From NCBI GenBank assembly GCA_021787845.1, contig JAJYLH010000021.1:1-64000 (forward strand): 64,000 bases of DNA. Direction: 5' to 3'. A program made the translations under genes and the position numbers. This document shows positions 17,446 to 25,809 of this stretch, piece after piece (the first letter of the stretch is position 1; each line of letters begins with the position of its first letter). Origin of the DNA: Myxococcales bacterium (GTDB lineage: Bacteria > Myxococcota > Myxococcia > Myxococcales > JAJYLH01). The notes beneath the pieces are model-generated. The model was not told the DNA's origin. It was given only the letters and a program-made list of their open reading frames with translations, and did not search any database.

Positions 17446-17991
17446 TCAGCGCACCAGCGCGGTTTCGATGTCCAGCGACTGTTGGCAGGCTTCCGCCCAC
17501 TCGCCCGGGTCGGTCGTCACCATCACCGCGGCGGTGTCGATGAATAGGGCTCCGAGAGCGCTGCCGATGAGCGCGCCGGTGTTCAGGTAGGCACGGACGC
17601 GCCCCGGGTCCAACAGCCGCGTGCCGACGAGCGCGAGATAGCTCTGGGCACCGTCGAGGCTGCGCTCGGCGATGCCGCCGATCTCCTCGTCGATGTGGTG
17701 CATCCGGTCGAGCACCGCGCGGTGGTCGCTCTTCGGGTCGTCCAGCCGGTGCACGCGCAGGATGATTTCGCTCTCCTTGAGGAGCGCCCCCGGCGTCGCT
17801 TCCAGCTCAAAGATCGGCTCGCCGTCGACCACTTCCGTCACCTCGAGCGACGCGCCGGGCGTCTCCTCGGCGTAGGCGTTCGAACAGACCTCGATCAGGC
17901 GGGGAATCTCCTGCAGGGTGACGGCGCGCGCGGTGAAGAGCGCGAGCAACCGCTTCGGACGATCGAGCTGGGCAGGACCGGTCACGGGCAT
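17446..17991 (-). CDS. Hypothetical protein
   Basis: A 181-aa soluble protein ([19 protein letters not shown]...). No family is recognised with confidence. Visible features are an acidic middle ([17 protein letters not shown]), [14 protein letters not shown], and a C-terminal [19 protein letters not shown] segment somewhat like DUF4261-type proteins that assess a stored value. No signal peptide. It starts 36 bases after the stop of tyrS on the same strand and may be the last gene of the tyrS operon. Confidence 0.6.
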   Translation of the reverse strand: MPVTGPAQLDRPKRLLALFTARAVTLQEIPRLIEVCSNAYAEETPGASLEVTEVVDGEPIFELEATPGALLKESEIILRVHRLDDPKSDHRAVLDRMHHIDEEIGGIAERSLDGAQSYLALVGTRLLDPGRVRAYLNTGALIGSALGALFIDTAAVMVTTDPGEWAEACQQSLDIETALVR

Positions 17992-18027
17992 CTCAAGACT
18001 CCAGAGCAGGCGGGTTCGAACGAACGA

Positions 18028-19251
18028 TCATGCCACCTCGACGCGGACCTTGACGCGTTTGCCCACCGTGACGTCGTGGGACCCGGGGAGCACCGCGCGC
18101 CGCCAGTCGGTGACGCGCTCGCCGTCGACCGTCACGCCGCCCTGGATGATGACCGCCTGGGCCTTGGCACCGCTCTCGGCGAGCTTGGCCTGGACGAGCA
18201 GCTTGTTGAGCGGCAGCGATGCTGCTTCCCCGAGCGAGACGCGAACGGTCTGGATGTCGCCGGCCGTGCCCGCCGCCTCGTCGCCGTGGAAGCGCGCGAC
18301 GATTTCCCGCGCGAAGAGCGCCTTCGCCTCGTTCGGGTGCAGCTCGGCGGCCGCGACCTTCGACCTCATCTCCTCGATTTCGCCGATCGATCGCGAGGAC
18401 AGGAGCTGCATGTACCGCCACAGCAACTCGTCGGCGATCGGCATCAGCTTCTGGAACTGCACGTCGGGCGGCTCGGTGATGCCGACGTAGTTGCCGAGGC
18501 TCTTCGACATCTTGTCGCCGACGATCTTGCCGTCGACCGCCTTTGCGTCGAGGCCTTCGAGAATCGGGCCGGTCAGCACCACCTGCGGCGCGAGCCCCTC
18601 TTCGCGCATGAGCTGCCGGCCGACGAGGAGGTTGAAGAGCTGGTCGGAGCCGCCGAGCTCCACGTCCGCCCGCACGGCCACCGAGTCCCAGCCCTGCGCC
18701 AGCGGGTAGACCAGCTCATGGATGGAGATCGGCCGCTGCTCGCGTACCCGCTTGGCGAAATCGTCGCGCTCGAGCATGCGCATCACCGTGTAGCGGGCCT
18801 CGAGGCGGATGACGTCGGCGAAGGTCATCTTCCCCAGCCACTCGGAATTGAAGCGAATCTCGGTGCGCTCGGGATCGAGAATCTTGAAGACCTGGGACTT
18901 GTAGGTTTCCGCGTTCTGGCGCACCTCGTCCATCGACAGCGGCGGCCTCGTCGCGTTCTTGCCTGTCGGGTCGCCGATGGTCGCCGTGAAGTCGCCGACG
19001 ATGAACACCGGCAAGTGGCCGAACTCCTGGAAGCGCCGCAGCCGCTGAAGGACCACCGTGTGCCCGAGGTGAATGTCCGGCGTCGTGGGATCGGCACCCC
19101 ACTTGATCCTCAGCGGCACTCCCGTCTCGTAGGAGCGCTTCAGCCTCGCCCGCAGCTCGGGCTCGGTCTCCAGGTTGACCGCGCCCCGGGTGACCTCGGC
19201 GAACTGCTCGTCCGGCGTCGCCCGGCGAACCAGGTTCTTGTCGTCCAACAT
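18028..19251 (-). CDS. tyrS: Tyrosyl-tRNA synthetase
   Basis: Charges tRNA-Tyr; class I, 407 aa. The HIGH-type box is PDIHLGHT (H61-H64), the KMSKS box is GDKMSKSLGN (247-251), and GGSDQLFN of the Tyr pocket is present. A C-terminal S4-type RNA-binding domain (residues ~340-407) ends in VTVGKRVKVRVEVA. The longer TyrS form with SIHELVYPLAQGWDS is the TyrZ-like type common in deltaproteobacteria. It starts 11 bases after the stop of ymdB, completing the fthC-rny-ymdB-tyrS series. Confidence 0.97.
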   Translation of the reverse strand: MLDDKNLVRRATPDEQFAEVTRGAVNLETEPELRARLKRSYETGVPLRIKWGADPTTPDIHLGHTVVLQRLRRFQEFGHLPVFIVGDFTATIGDPTGKNATRPPLSMDEVRQNAETYKSQVFKILDPERTEIRFNSEWLGKMTFADVIRLEARYTVMRMLERDDFAKRVREQRPISIHELVYPLAQGWDSVAVRADVELGGSDQLFNLLVGRQLMREEGLAPQVVLTGPILEGLDAKAVDGKIVGDKMSKSLGNYVGITEPPDVQFQKLMPIADELLWRYMQLLSSRSIGEIEEMRSKVAAAELHPNEAKALFAREIVARFHGDEAAGTAGDIQTVRVSLGEAASLPLNKLLVQAKLAESGAKAQAVIIQGGVTVDGERVTDWRRAVLPGSHDVTVGKRVKVRVEVA

Positions 19252-19262
19252 CCGAAAGCTCC

Positions 19263-20051
19263 TCACTCCAGCGCGCACGCCCGCTGTAGCCGCGCGATCG
19301 ACCGGGCGCGCCCGCTGTCGTCGTCGATCTCGACGATGGCGCCGTGCAGCCACACGTCGGTCTCGGCCGGCTTGAGGGCTGCCGGCCGCTGCGAGAGCAT
19401 CCGTTTGAGCGCGCCCTCCACCTTCATCCCGATGATCGAGTCGCGCGGCCCGCACATCCCCGCGTCGGTGAGAAAAGCGGTGCCGTTCGGCAGGAGCCGC
19501 TCGTCCGCCGTCTGCACGTGCGAATGGCTGCCGATCACCGCGCTCACCCGGCCGTCGAGGTAGCGGCCCATCGCCCACTTCTCGCTGGTCGCCTCCGCGT
19601 GCAGGTCGACCAGGATCATCCGCACGCCCTCGCCGCGCAGCTTCTCGACCGCCTCGTCGGCCGCCCGGAAGGGGTCGTCGAGCGGCTTCATGAAGATTCT
19701 GCCCTCCAGGTTCACTACGCCCAGCCGGAAGCCGTCCCGCTCGACGATGGCAAACCCGCGTCCCGGCGCCCCAGGCGGGTAGTTCAGCGGCCGCAGAATC
19801 CGCCCGTTCGGGTCCTCCAGCAGCGGCACGATCTCGCTCTTGCTCCAGATGTGGTTCCCGCCCGTCAACAGGTCGACGTGGGCCAGGAGCGCTTGCGCAT
19901 CCTTGGGCGTGATGCCGATGCCTCCGGCGACGTTCTCCCCGTTGGCGACGATCACATCGACGCGCTCGTCGCGCCGGATCTCGGCGGCCAGTCCTTCCAC
20001 CGCGAGGCGTCCGGCCCGGCCGAAGATGTCTCCGAGAAACAAGAGCCTCAC
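19263..20051 (-). CDS. ymdB: YmdB-family metallophosphoesterase
   Basis: A 262-aa enzyme of the TIGR00282 family; the Bacillus YmdB is a 2',3'-cyclic nucleotide phosphodiesterase. All motifs are visible: MRLLFLGDIFGRAGR, VANGENVAGGIGI, TGGNHIW, VDLHAEATSEK, VIGSHSHVQT and TDAGMCGPRDS. Length is normal. It is the usual neighbour of rny in many bacteria, here with 60 bases between them, and precedes tyrS by 11 bases. A role linked to RNA turnover is inferred from this context. Confidence 0.94.
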   Translation of the reverse strand: MRLLFLGDIFGRAGRLAVEGLAAEIRRDERVDVIVANGENVAGGIGITPKDAQALLAHVDLLTGGNHIWSKSEIVPLLEDPNGRILRPLNYPPGAPGRGFAIVERDGFRLGVVNLEGRIFMKPLDDPFRAADEAVEKLRGEGVRMILVDLHAEATSEKWAMGRYLDGRVSAVIGSHSHVQTADERLLPNGTAFLTDAGMCGPRDSIIGMKVEGALKRMLSQRPAALKPAETDVWLHGAIVEIDDDSGRARSIARLQRACALE

Positions 20052-20111
20052 GTGGAAACCTCGACGTCGCCGCAGGCCGGTAGGGCCACACCCGCCCGGG
20101 TACGCTCTCGC

Positions 20112-21815
20112 CTACCTCGCGATCTCCACCGCCCGGGTCTCGCGGATCACCATCACCTTGATCTGGCCGGGGTAGGAGACTTCCTTCTCGATTCTTCGCG
20201 CGATGTCCCGGCTGAGCAGCACCGCCATTTCGTCGGAGACCCGCCCGTTGTCCACGATCACCCGCATCTCGCGCCCGGCCTGCACCGCGAACGCCCGCTC
20301 GACGCCGGGGAACGAAAGGGAGATGCGCTCGAGGTCTTCGAGCCGCTTGACGTAGCTCTCCACCGTCCCGCTGCGCGCGCCCGGCCGCGCCCCGCTGATG
20401 GCGTCGCCCGCCGCCACCAGGTGCGCGAGCAGCGTCTCGGGCTTCACGTCGTCGTGGTGCGCCCGGATGGCGTGGACCACCGGCTCCTTCTCCCCGTACT
20501 TCTTCGCCAGGTCCGCGCCGATGACCGCGTGCCCACCCTCGACCTCGTGGCTGACCGCCTTGCCCAAGTCGTGCAGGAGGCCCGCGCGCCGCGCCTGCTT
20601 GACGTTCAGCCCCATCTCGCCCGCCATCTCGCCGACGAGAAAGCCGACCTCGATCGCGTGCTGCCACTGGTTCTGCGTGTGGCTCGTCCGGTAGCGCAAG
20701 GTGCCGAGGAGCTTGACGATTTCGGGGTGGAAGCCGGTCAGGCCGAGCTCGAAAATCGCCTTCTCGCCCCACTGCTTGAGCGACGCCTCCACCTCCCGCT
20801 GCTGCTTCTCGACGACCTCCTCGATCCGCGCCGGATGGATGCGCCCGTCCTTCATGAGCTCCTCGATAGCCCTCCTGGCCACCTCACGCCGGACCGGATG
20901 GAAGCCCGACAGCGTGATGCTTTCCGGCGTGTCGTCGATCAGGATGTCGATGCCGGTCGCCGCCTCCAGCGCCCGGATGTTGCGCCCCTCGCGCCCGATG
21001 ATGCGGCCCTTCATCTCGTCGCTCTGCAGGTGCACCGTGCTCACCGTGTGCTCGACCGAGTAGTCGCCCGCGTAGCGCTGGATGGCGATGCCGACGATGC
21101 GGCCCGTGCGCTCCTTCGCCTCCTCGTTCGCCTCCTCCTCCAGCCTGGCGACGGTCTTCGCCGCCTCGTGCCGGGCCTCCTCGAGGATGCCCTCGATCAC
21201 CTGCTTCTTCGCTTCCTCCGAGGTCAACCCGGCCGCCCGCTCCAGCCGCGCCGTCGCCTCGGCGACCAGGGTCCGGTAGCGCTCCTCCTCCCCGCCGAGC
21301 CGCTGCTCCGTCTCCCGCGCCTGCTTCTCGCGCCGGAGCAGGTCCTGGTCGCGCTGGTCGTGCAGCGCGAGCTTGCGGTCGAGCTGCTCCTCCTTCTGCT
21401 CCAGCCGCTCCTCGAGCCGGGACACTTCCGCCCGCTTCTTCTCCAGCGCGCTCTCCGCTTCCACCCGCGCCCTGAGGGCGATTTCCTTCGACTCGAGCGC
21501 GAGCTTCTGCCGCTCGGCGCCGATTTCCAGCTCCGCTTTCTGCCGGGCCGCCTCCGTCTCGGCCCGCGCCTGGTCTCGCGCCGCCTGCGCCTGTGCCGCG
21601 AGGCGCGCCGCGTCCGCTTTCGTCGCGTCGGCGGCCACGCGCTGGCTTTCCGCCTCCTGGGCGAGCTTGCGCCCCTCCTCCAGCGCCCCCGCGCGAGCCC
21701 TCTCGGCGAGCTCGTGCGCTTTCACTTGCCAGGAGCCCTTCAGCCAGAAGAAGACGCCCGCGGCGGCCGCCAGCGCGCCGAGAACGAAGCCGATGATCAG
21801 GTCCAACCGTTGCAT
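20112..21815 (-). CDS. rny: Ribonuclease Y
   Basis: Membrane-anchored endoribonuclease that starts decay of many mRNAs. It is 567 aa from the ATG at 21815 (a start at 21842 is less likely). Order of parts: one N-terminal transmembrane helix (~5-25), a long charged coiled coil (~30-240), a KH domain with GRIIGREGRNIR (~270-280), and an HD domain with metal pair H415-D416 (AGLLHDLGKAV) plus HAIRAHHDD. It lies in the fthC-rny-ymdB-tyrS run. In many deltaproteobacteria zapA stands before fthC; it is missing here. Confidence 0.97.
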   Translation of the reverse strand: MQRLDLIIGFVLGALAAAAGVFFWLKGSWQVKAHELAERARAGALEEGRKLAQEAESQRVAADATKADAARLAAQAQAARDQARAETEAARQKAELEIGAERQKLALESKEIALRARVEAESALEKKRAEVSRLEERLEQKEEQLDRKLALHDQRDQDLLRREKQARETEQRLGGEEERYRTLVAEATARLERAAGLTSEEAKKQVIEGILEEARHEAAKTVARLEEEANEEAKERTGRIVGIAIQRYAGDYSVEHTVSTVHLQSDEMKGRIIGREGRNIRALEAATGIDILIDDTPESITLSGFHPVRREVARRAIEELMKDGRIHPARIEEVVEKQQREVEASLKQWGEKAIFELGLTGFHPEIVKLLGTLRYRTSHTQNQWQHAIEVGFLVGEMAGEMGLNVKQARRAGLLHDLGKAVSHEVEGGHAVIGADLAKKYGEKEPVVHAIRAHHDDVKPETLLAHLVAAGDAISGARPGARSGTVESYVKRLEDLERISLSFPGVERAFAVQAGREMRVIVDNGRVSDEMAVLLSRDIARRIEKEVSYPGQIKVMVIRETRAVEIAR

Positions 21816-21897
21816 TCGATGTCGCCCTTCTTTGGCTTCCACGGCTGGTCGGTCACGCCGGTGGAATCCAGGTGTTCGTGTGTCGGCCAGGCCGCCC

Positions 21898-22509
21898 TCA
21901 AGACGGGCAGCGCAAGGGTCCTCCTTCGTCGGTCACGATGAGCTGGACCGGTCGATCGTGCGCCTCGCGGGGGAGCTCATCGACCACCTGGAAGGCGTAA
22001 GCGAAGCCGATGAGCAGCACCGGCGCCGGAAGGCTCGCGAGGGCGCGGTCGTAGTAGCCTCCCCCGCGGCCGAGGCGATGGCCGGTCCGGTCGAACGCGC
22101 GGCCGGGCACCACGATCGCCAGCGGGAGAATCTCCGGCGCGTCGAGCGGGGGCTCCCGGATGCCTTGCGCGCCGGCGACGAGGGAGGCGAGCGGCGCGGA
22201 CTGGAAGCGCAGGTTCGGCCCGTCCATCCGCGGAAACAGGACGGGATGGCGGCAGCCCAGCTCCAGGGCGGCAGCCTCGCAGGACAGCTCGGTGGCGGTG
22301 GGAGCGAAAAGCGCGACCGGCCCGCCTTCCGGGACGTTCGTCTCGACCGCGCGCACGAGCGCCCGGCTCGCCAGCGCCGAGCGAGAGGCCCGGTCGGCCG
22401 GCGCGACCGCCCGCAGCTTCTCCAGCATCAGCGCGCGCAGCCGCGCCTTCTCCGCCCCTGGCCCGGGACCGGCGATCCCCGCGTTCGTTGCGACGGCCCG
22501 GTCGGTCAC
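21898..22509 (-). CDS. fthC: 5-formyltetrahydrofolate cyclo-ligase
   Basis: Converts 5-formyl-THF to 5,10-methenyl-THF using ATP; folate one-carbon metabolism. About 203 aa from a GTG at 22509, which has GGAGG eleven bases upstream and gives a normal family length. An upstream GTG at 22578 would add 23 residues. The ATP/folate site motifs are VVPGRAFDRTGHRLGRGGGYYDR and LIGFAYAFQVVDELP. The N-terminal KARLRALMLEKLRA helix is typical. A putative structured RNA is upstream, as 6S RNA is often found before this gene in proteobacteria. Confidence 0.94.
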   Translation of the reverse strand: MTDRAVATNAGIAGPGPGAEKARLRALMLEKLRAVAPADRASRSALASRALVRAVETNVPEGGPVALFAPTATELSCEAAALELGCRHPVLFPRMDGPNLRFQSAPLASLVAGAQGIREPPLDAPEILPLAIVVPGRAFDRTGHRLGRGGGYYDRALASLPAPVLLIGFAYAFQVVDELPREAHDRPVQLIVTDEGGPLRCPS

Positions 22510-22943
22510 GTCAGGTCGAGCCTCCAGGGCGGGCGGCTCGCTCGAGGCGAGTCGCTCCTGGGGAGGCTGCTCTTTCACCTTCGCTTCGAGGCCGCCTTCA
22601 GAACGGCGACCCTAGCGCCGCGGGACCGGTCTCGCTCGGGTGCGGCGCCCTCGCCGACCCCTCGGATGCGAGGGGCGGCGAAGCTCGGGATGGCGGCGTC
22701 GCACGGGCATCGAAACACTTGAAGGCGCGGCCGACCCTCGTCGGACCGCGAGAACGTCACGTCAGCGCTCCGGCGTCCCCTCGGGAGACCTCGAAGCGAA
22801 GGCCGGAAGGCAGCTCCCGGCGAAAGAAGACGGCGACCCGCGAGCCAAGCGCTCCTTGCCGCCGCGACCCGGCGCCGCGCGAAAAAGAGCGCGGGGACAG
22901 GCCAAGCCGAACGACGCGCCGGCCCGTCACGACCGACACGGAG

Positions 22944-22974
22944 GAACGAAAGACGGGCGGCCGAAAAGCCCGTC
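22944..22974 (-). terminator. Rho-independent terminator of candidate RNA
   Basis: On the minus strand a perfect 7-bp stem GACGGGC/GCCCGTC (22974-22968 with 22958-22952) with a 9-base loop is followed at once by TTTCGTT. It lies 15 bases past the 3' end of the candidate structured RNA and faces the right way to end it. Confidence 0.55.
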
Positions 22975-22988
22975 GCTTCCGAAAGAGA

Positions 22989-23187
22989 CTCCCACCACCC
23001 TGGCCGTGTGTCGGGGGAGCGCTGGAACCAGCAGCCCCTAGGTGGACCCCCTTGGCGCTCCTCGTCAGGCTTCTCCGTCGCCCTTTCGAGCGGGGAGCTT
23101 GCACACGGAGGTGCGCTTTGAGAGGCCCGGCAGTTCGCTTACGGTTCGCAGGCCTGAAACCGGCATCGCGTGCCGGGCAGTGGGAAG
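22989..23187 (-). ncRNA. Candidate structured RNA, possibly 6S RNA
   Basis: Within the 800-base gap before fthC the minus strand can fold into a closed RNA of ~199 bases. The ends pair over 15 bp with one bulge on each side (23187-23172 with 23004-22989). Two of these pairs are G-U in the minus-strand RNA, which would be A-C mismatches on the other strand, so the minus strand is the likely transcript. Inside are CCGTGTG/CACACGG and GGAGCGC/GCGCTCC stems. A promoter-like pair lies upstream and a terminator downstream. Location, length and a CGGAGAAGCCT segment suggest 6S RNA, but the central loop is very lopsided, so another RNA class is possible. The flanking DNA, 22579-22940 and 23292-23379, shows nothing else. 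Confidence 0.4.
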
Positions 23188-23262
23188 CGAAAAGCGCTCC
23201 CTTCAAACCTCCCGGGCGGGCCATCGTCGAGGTGCCGTCCCGCCCCGCTTCAAGGAGAAGGA

Positions 23263-23291
23263 CCGTAACACCCGCCTCCTCGGGCGGTCAA
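23263..23291 (-). promoter_or_regulatory. Sigma-70-like promoter for candidate RNA
   Basis: Minus strand: TTGACC (23291-23286), a 17-base spacer, then TTACGG (23268-23263), or TACGGT one base on with a TG in front. It points into the candidate RNA and would start transcription about 65 bases before its first stem. The -10 match is modest. Confidence 0.35.
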
Positions 23292-23379
23292 CGGATTCGT
23301 GGCGTCTCGTGGTGTCGGCCGCGGGCGCTGCCGGCGCGTCCCCTCGGTCGGCGGCGGCCCTCGGCTAGAATCGGTCCTG

Positions 23380-24276
23380 ATGCTCGCGCGCATGAAGGCG
23401 TGGCTCGCGCTTGCGCTCGTGCTCGGCTCGTCGGCTAGAGCCGACGCGAAGGGCACCCGGGTCCCTCGTGTGCAGGGGCTGTGGGACACCCCCCAGGGGC
23501 GGGTCGCGCTCGCGCGGCACGGGTCCCGGGTGACGGGCGTCTTGGTCGAGCCCGTCGCCGGCTCGCCCCTCGGACGCGACCAGAAGGTGCTCGAGGGCAC
23601 GTTCTATCAGGACAACCTGACGGCGCGCGTCCGCCTGGGGCTCGTGGCCAAGACCTGCGGCAAGGTCGACAGGAGCGGTTTCGTCGTGCTGCTGTTGACC
23701 CGGTCGGGAAAGCTGACCGGGAGCCTCGCGTCGCGGGAGCGCTGCGCGGCGGGCGTCGACTCGGTCCTCTTCGTCCGGTCGAAGGACCAGTCGCGCCGCG
23801 GTCGCCAAGCGAGAGCGCAAGCGTCCCCCGAGCCGCCCGACGAAGGGCTCGACCGCGGGCACCCGCCCCGCGCCGCGGTCTCCCGGTTGCTCGGGCAGGG
23901 GCTGTTGCTGATGCAGGCGGGCCGGTACGAGGAGGCGCGCAAGCTCTTCCTCGAGGCGACGCGTCTTTCGCCGCACCGGGGAGAGGCGTACAACGGCGTG
24001 GGGGCGACGTACGCGATGCGCGAGGACTACGAGACCGCGGTCCGATGGTACAAGACCGGGCTCGAGAACGCGCCCGGGTTTTCCGACCTCTACTTCAACC
24101 TCGCCTGCGCCTACGCGCAGATGGACCAGAAGGAGATGGCGTTTCGCTACCTGGAGCTGGCCGCGCGCAAGGGATATGGCCAGGCGAAGATGCTCGACGA
24201 CTCCGACCTCGACCCCCTGCGCAAGGACCCCCGCTTCGAAAAGATCGAGACGCTGATGCGAAACCCTTCGCTCTAG
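23380..24276 (+). CDS. Secreted TPR protein
   Basis: A 298-aa exported protein with signal peptide MLARMKAWLALALVLGSSARADA. Starts at 23380 or the ATG at 23392 are both possible; neither has a strong ribosome site. Residues ~30-130 form a beta-rich domain (GLWDTPQGRVALARHGSRVTG) with three Cys. A variable basic linker follows. Residues ~175-290 hold two to three TPRs (AYNGVGATYAMREDYETAVR, YFNLACAYAQMDQKEMA) and a closing DDSDLDPLRKDPRF motif often seen at the end of such repeats. It is followed after 23 bases by a protein kinase gene, so they may act together. Confidence 0.8.
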   Translation: MLARMKAWLALALVLGSSARADAKGTRVPRVQGLWDTPQGRVALARHGSRVTGVLVEPVAGSPLGRDQKVLEGTFYQDNLTARVRLGLVAKTCGKVDRSGFVVLLLTRSGKLTGSLASRERCAAGVDSVLFVRSKDQSRRGRQARAQASPEPPDEGLDRGHPPRAAVSRLLGQGLLLMQAGRYEEARKLFLEATRLSPHRGEAYNGVGATYAMREDYETAVRWYKTGLENAPGFSDLYFNLACAYAQMDQKEMAFRYLELAARKGYGQAKMLDDSDLDPLRKDPRFEKIETLMRNPSL

Positions 24277-24299
24277 AGCGCCGTGCCGCCAGGCTCCTG

Positions 24300-25229
24300 A
24301 TGCCCGCACCCGTCGAGAACGCCCACGTCTTCGGAAAGTATGAGCTGCTCTCGCGGCTCGGCAAAGGAGGCATGGCGGAGGTGTTCAAGGCGCGGGTCGT
24401 GTCCGGCCCCAACGCCGGCGAGGTGGTCGCTCTCAAGCGGCTGCTCCCCGAGCTCGCGCAGGACCCCGAGTGTCTCGACCTCTTCACGAACGAGGCGGAC
24501 CTTTCGCGGCTCCTCCAGCATCCGACGATCGTGCAGGTGGTCGACGCGGGGGAGGTGAACGACGTCTGGTATCTGGCGATGGAGTACATCGACGGCCGGG
24601 ACCTGGGGGTGGTTCTCACCCGCTGCCGCGAGCGGCACATCCTGCTGCCGATCGACTTCGCCATCTACATCGCGCGCAAGCTTCTCGAGGCGCTGGCGTT
24701 CGTGCACGACGCGAAGGGGCCGGGAGGGCAGCCGCTCAACGTGGTGCACTGCGACATCTCGCCCTCGAACGTCTTCATCAGCAAGAACGGGGAGGTGAAG
24801 CTGGGCGACTTCGGCATCGCGAAGGTGCGCAGCCTCGACAAGTGGGACGACGGCGAGTTGGTGTGGGGAAAGCTCTCGTATCTCTCGCCGGAGCAGCTCA
24901 CGGGTCAGATTTTCGACCGGCGGGCGGACCTGTGGGGAGCGGGAACGCTCCTGTACGAGATGCTGACGAACCGCAAGCCGTTCGTCGGCAAGAACGCGGC
25001 GGAGCTCAAGGGCGCCATCAAGGGGGGCAAGCCGCTGTCGATCACCAGCTCGCGCAACGTCTCGGTGGGCCTCGAGCAAGTGATTTTGAAAGCGCTCTCG
25101 AAGCGGCCGAAGGACCGGTACGCGACGGCCGGGGAGTTCTCCGACGCCCTCGGGCAGCACTTCCAGAGCGAAATCGGAACGCCGCTCGGCATCGCTGCCG
25201 TGGTGCGCGGGTTGTTCGGGGTGAAGTAG
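24300..25229 (+). CDS. Ser/Thr protein kinase with HCD catalytic loop
   Basis: A 309-aa Hanks-type protein kinase without a membrane segment. The glycine loop is LGKGGMAEVF, the ATP-binding Lys is K46 (VALKRLL), the catalytic loop reads HCDISPSNVF (Asp152) and DFG is at D170. The loop has Cys in place of the usual Arg (HCD, not HRD), so activation-loop phosphorylation may not be needed. This version with SPSN is frequent in myxobacterial kinases. The C-terminal tail is short with no sensor domain. The gene lies 23 bases after the TPR gene on the same strand. Confidence 0.93.
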   Translation: MPAPVENAHVFGKYELLSRLGKGGMAEVFKARVVSGPNAGEVVALKRLLPELAQDPECLDLFTNEADLSRLLQHPTIVQVVDAGEVNDVWYLAMEYIDGRDLGVVLTRCRERHILLPIDFAIYIARKLLEALAFVHDAKGPGGQPLNVVHCDISPSNVFISKNGEVKLGDFGIAKVRSLDKWDDGELVWGKLSYLSPEQLTGQIFDRRADLWGAGTLLYEMLTNRKPFVGKNAAELKGAIKGGKPLSITSSRNVSVGLEQVILKALSKRPKDRYATAGEFSDALGQHFQSEIGTPLGIAAVVRGLFGVK

Positions 25230-25350
25230 TTCCGGAGTTGTCGGCCCGGGTCGTGCTACCTTCCGCGCCCGCCGCGATGGTCGCGGCGGAACGACGTTCG
25301 TGGACGAGCCGCGGTTGGCAGTCGCGGGCAGCTCGGGGAAACCAAACGCC

Positions 25351-25641
25351 ATGGCCAGCTCGAAGTCGAAGCACAAGCGCACGATCATGAGGAACCGGCA
25401 GCGCCACAAGCGGCAGGAGAAGCGCAAGAAGACTGCCGCCGAGGAGGCCGCGAAGGCCGCGCCGGCGAAGCCGGAAAAGCCCAGGCGCGCCAAGGCCGAG
25501 AAGGCCGAAAAGGCCGAGAAGGCCGAAAAGCCGGAGAAGGCCGAAAAGGCCGAGAAGGCCGAAAAGCCGGAGAAGGCCGAGAAGGCCGAGAAGGCAGGGA
25601 AAGCTGGGAAGCAGGAGAAGAGCGCCGCCTCAAAGGCGTAG
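25351..25641 (+). CDS. Lys/Glu/Ala-rich low-complexity protein
   Basis: A 96-aa, very basic protein. The first ~40 residues are Arg/Lys-rich (KHKRTIMRNRQRHKRQEKRKK). The rest is a tandem KAEKAEKPE-type repeat coded by a repeating AAGGCCGA(G/A) DNA pattern. It resembles histone-H1-like or nucleoid-binding tails of bacteria, though an RNA-binding role is equally open. The number of repeats probably varies by slippage. A GC-rich ribosome site is not obvious. It converges with the acyl-CoA dehydrogenase gene, with a GATC hairpin between. Confidence 0.65.
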   Translation: MASSKSKHKRTIMRNRQRHKRQEKRKKTAAEEAAKAAPAKPEKPRRAKAEKAEKAEKAEKPEKAEKAEKAEKPEKAEKAEKAGKAGKQEKSAASKA

Positions 25642-25704
25642 CGCTCCCGCTAAGCTTTCCAGCGACCTTCGACTGGAGCTCGGCGCTCGACACCGTCGCT
25701 GGTC

Positions 25705-25750
25705 GACCGATCGGACCGATCGGTCGGATCCGACAGATCGGTCCGATCGA
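25705..25750. repeat. GATC hairpin repeat, copy B
   Basis: Perfect 13-bp arms GATCGGACCGATC (25709-25721) and GATCGGTCCGATC (25736-25748) around a 14-base loop; same design and orientation as copies A and C. It lies midway between two convergent gene ends (25641 and 25810), 60 bases past the stop of the minus-strand gene. Confidence 0.88.
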
Positions 25751-25809
25751 ACGCGAGGCGCGCCGGGGCGACAGCGTCGGGCGCGGCCGTCACCGCGCGA
25801 AGGGCCAGC

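Noticed and set aside
25490-25600. Tandem DNA repeat that could suggest a CRISPR array
   Set aside because: The repeat is in frame and codes for KAEKAEKPE units; there are no unique spacers.
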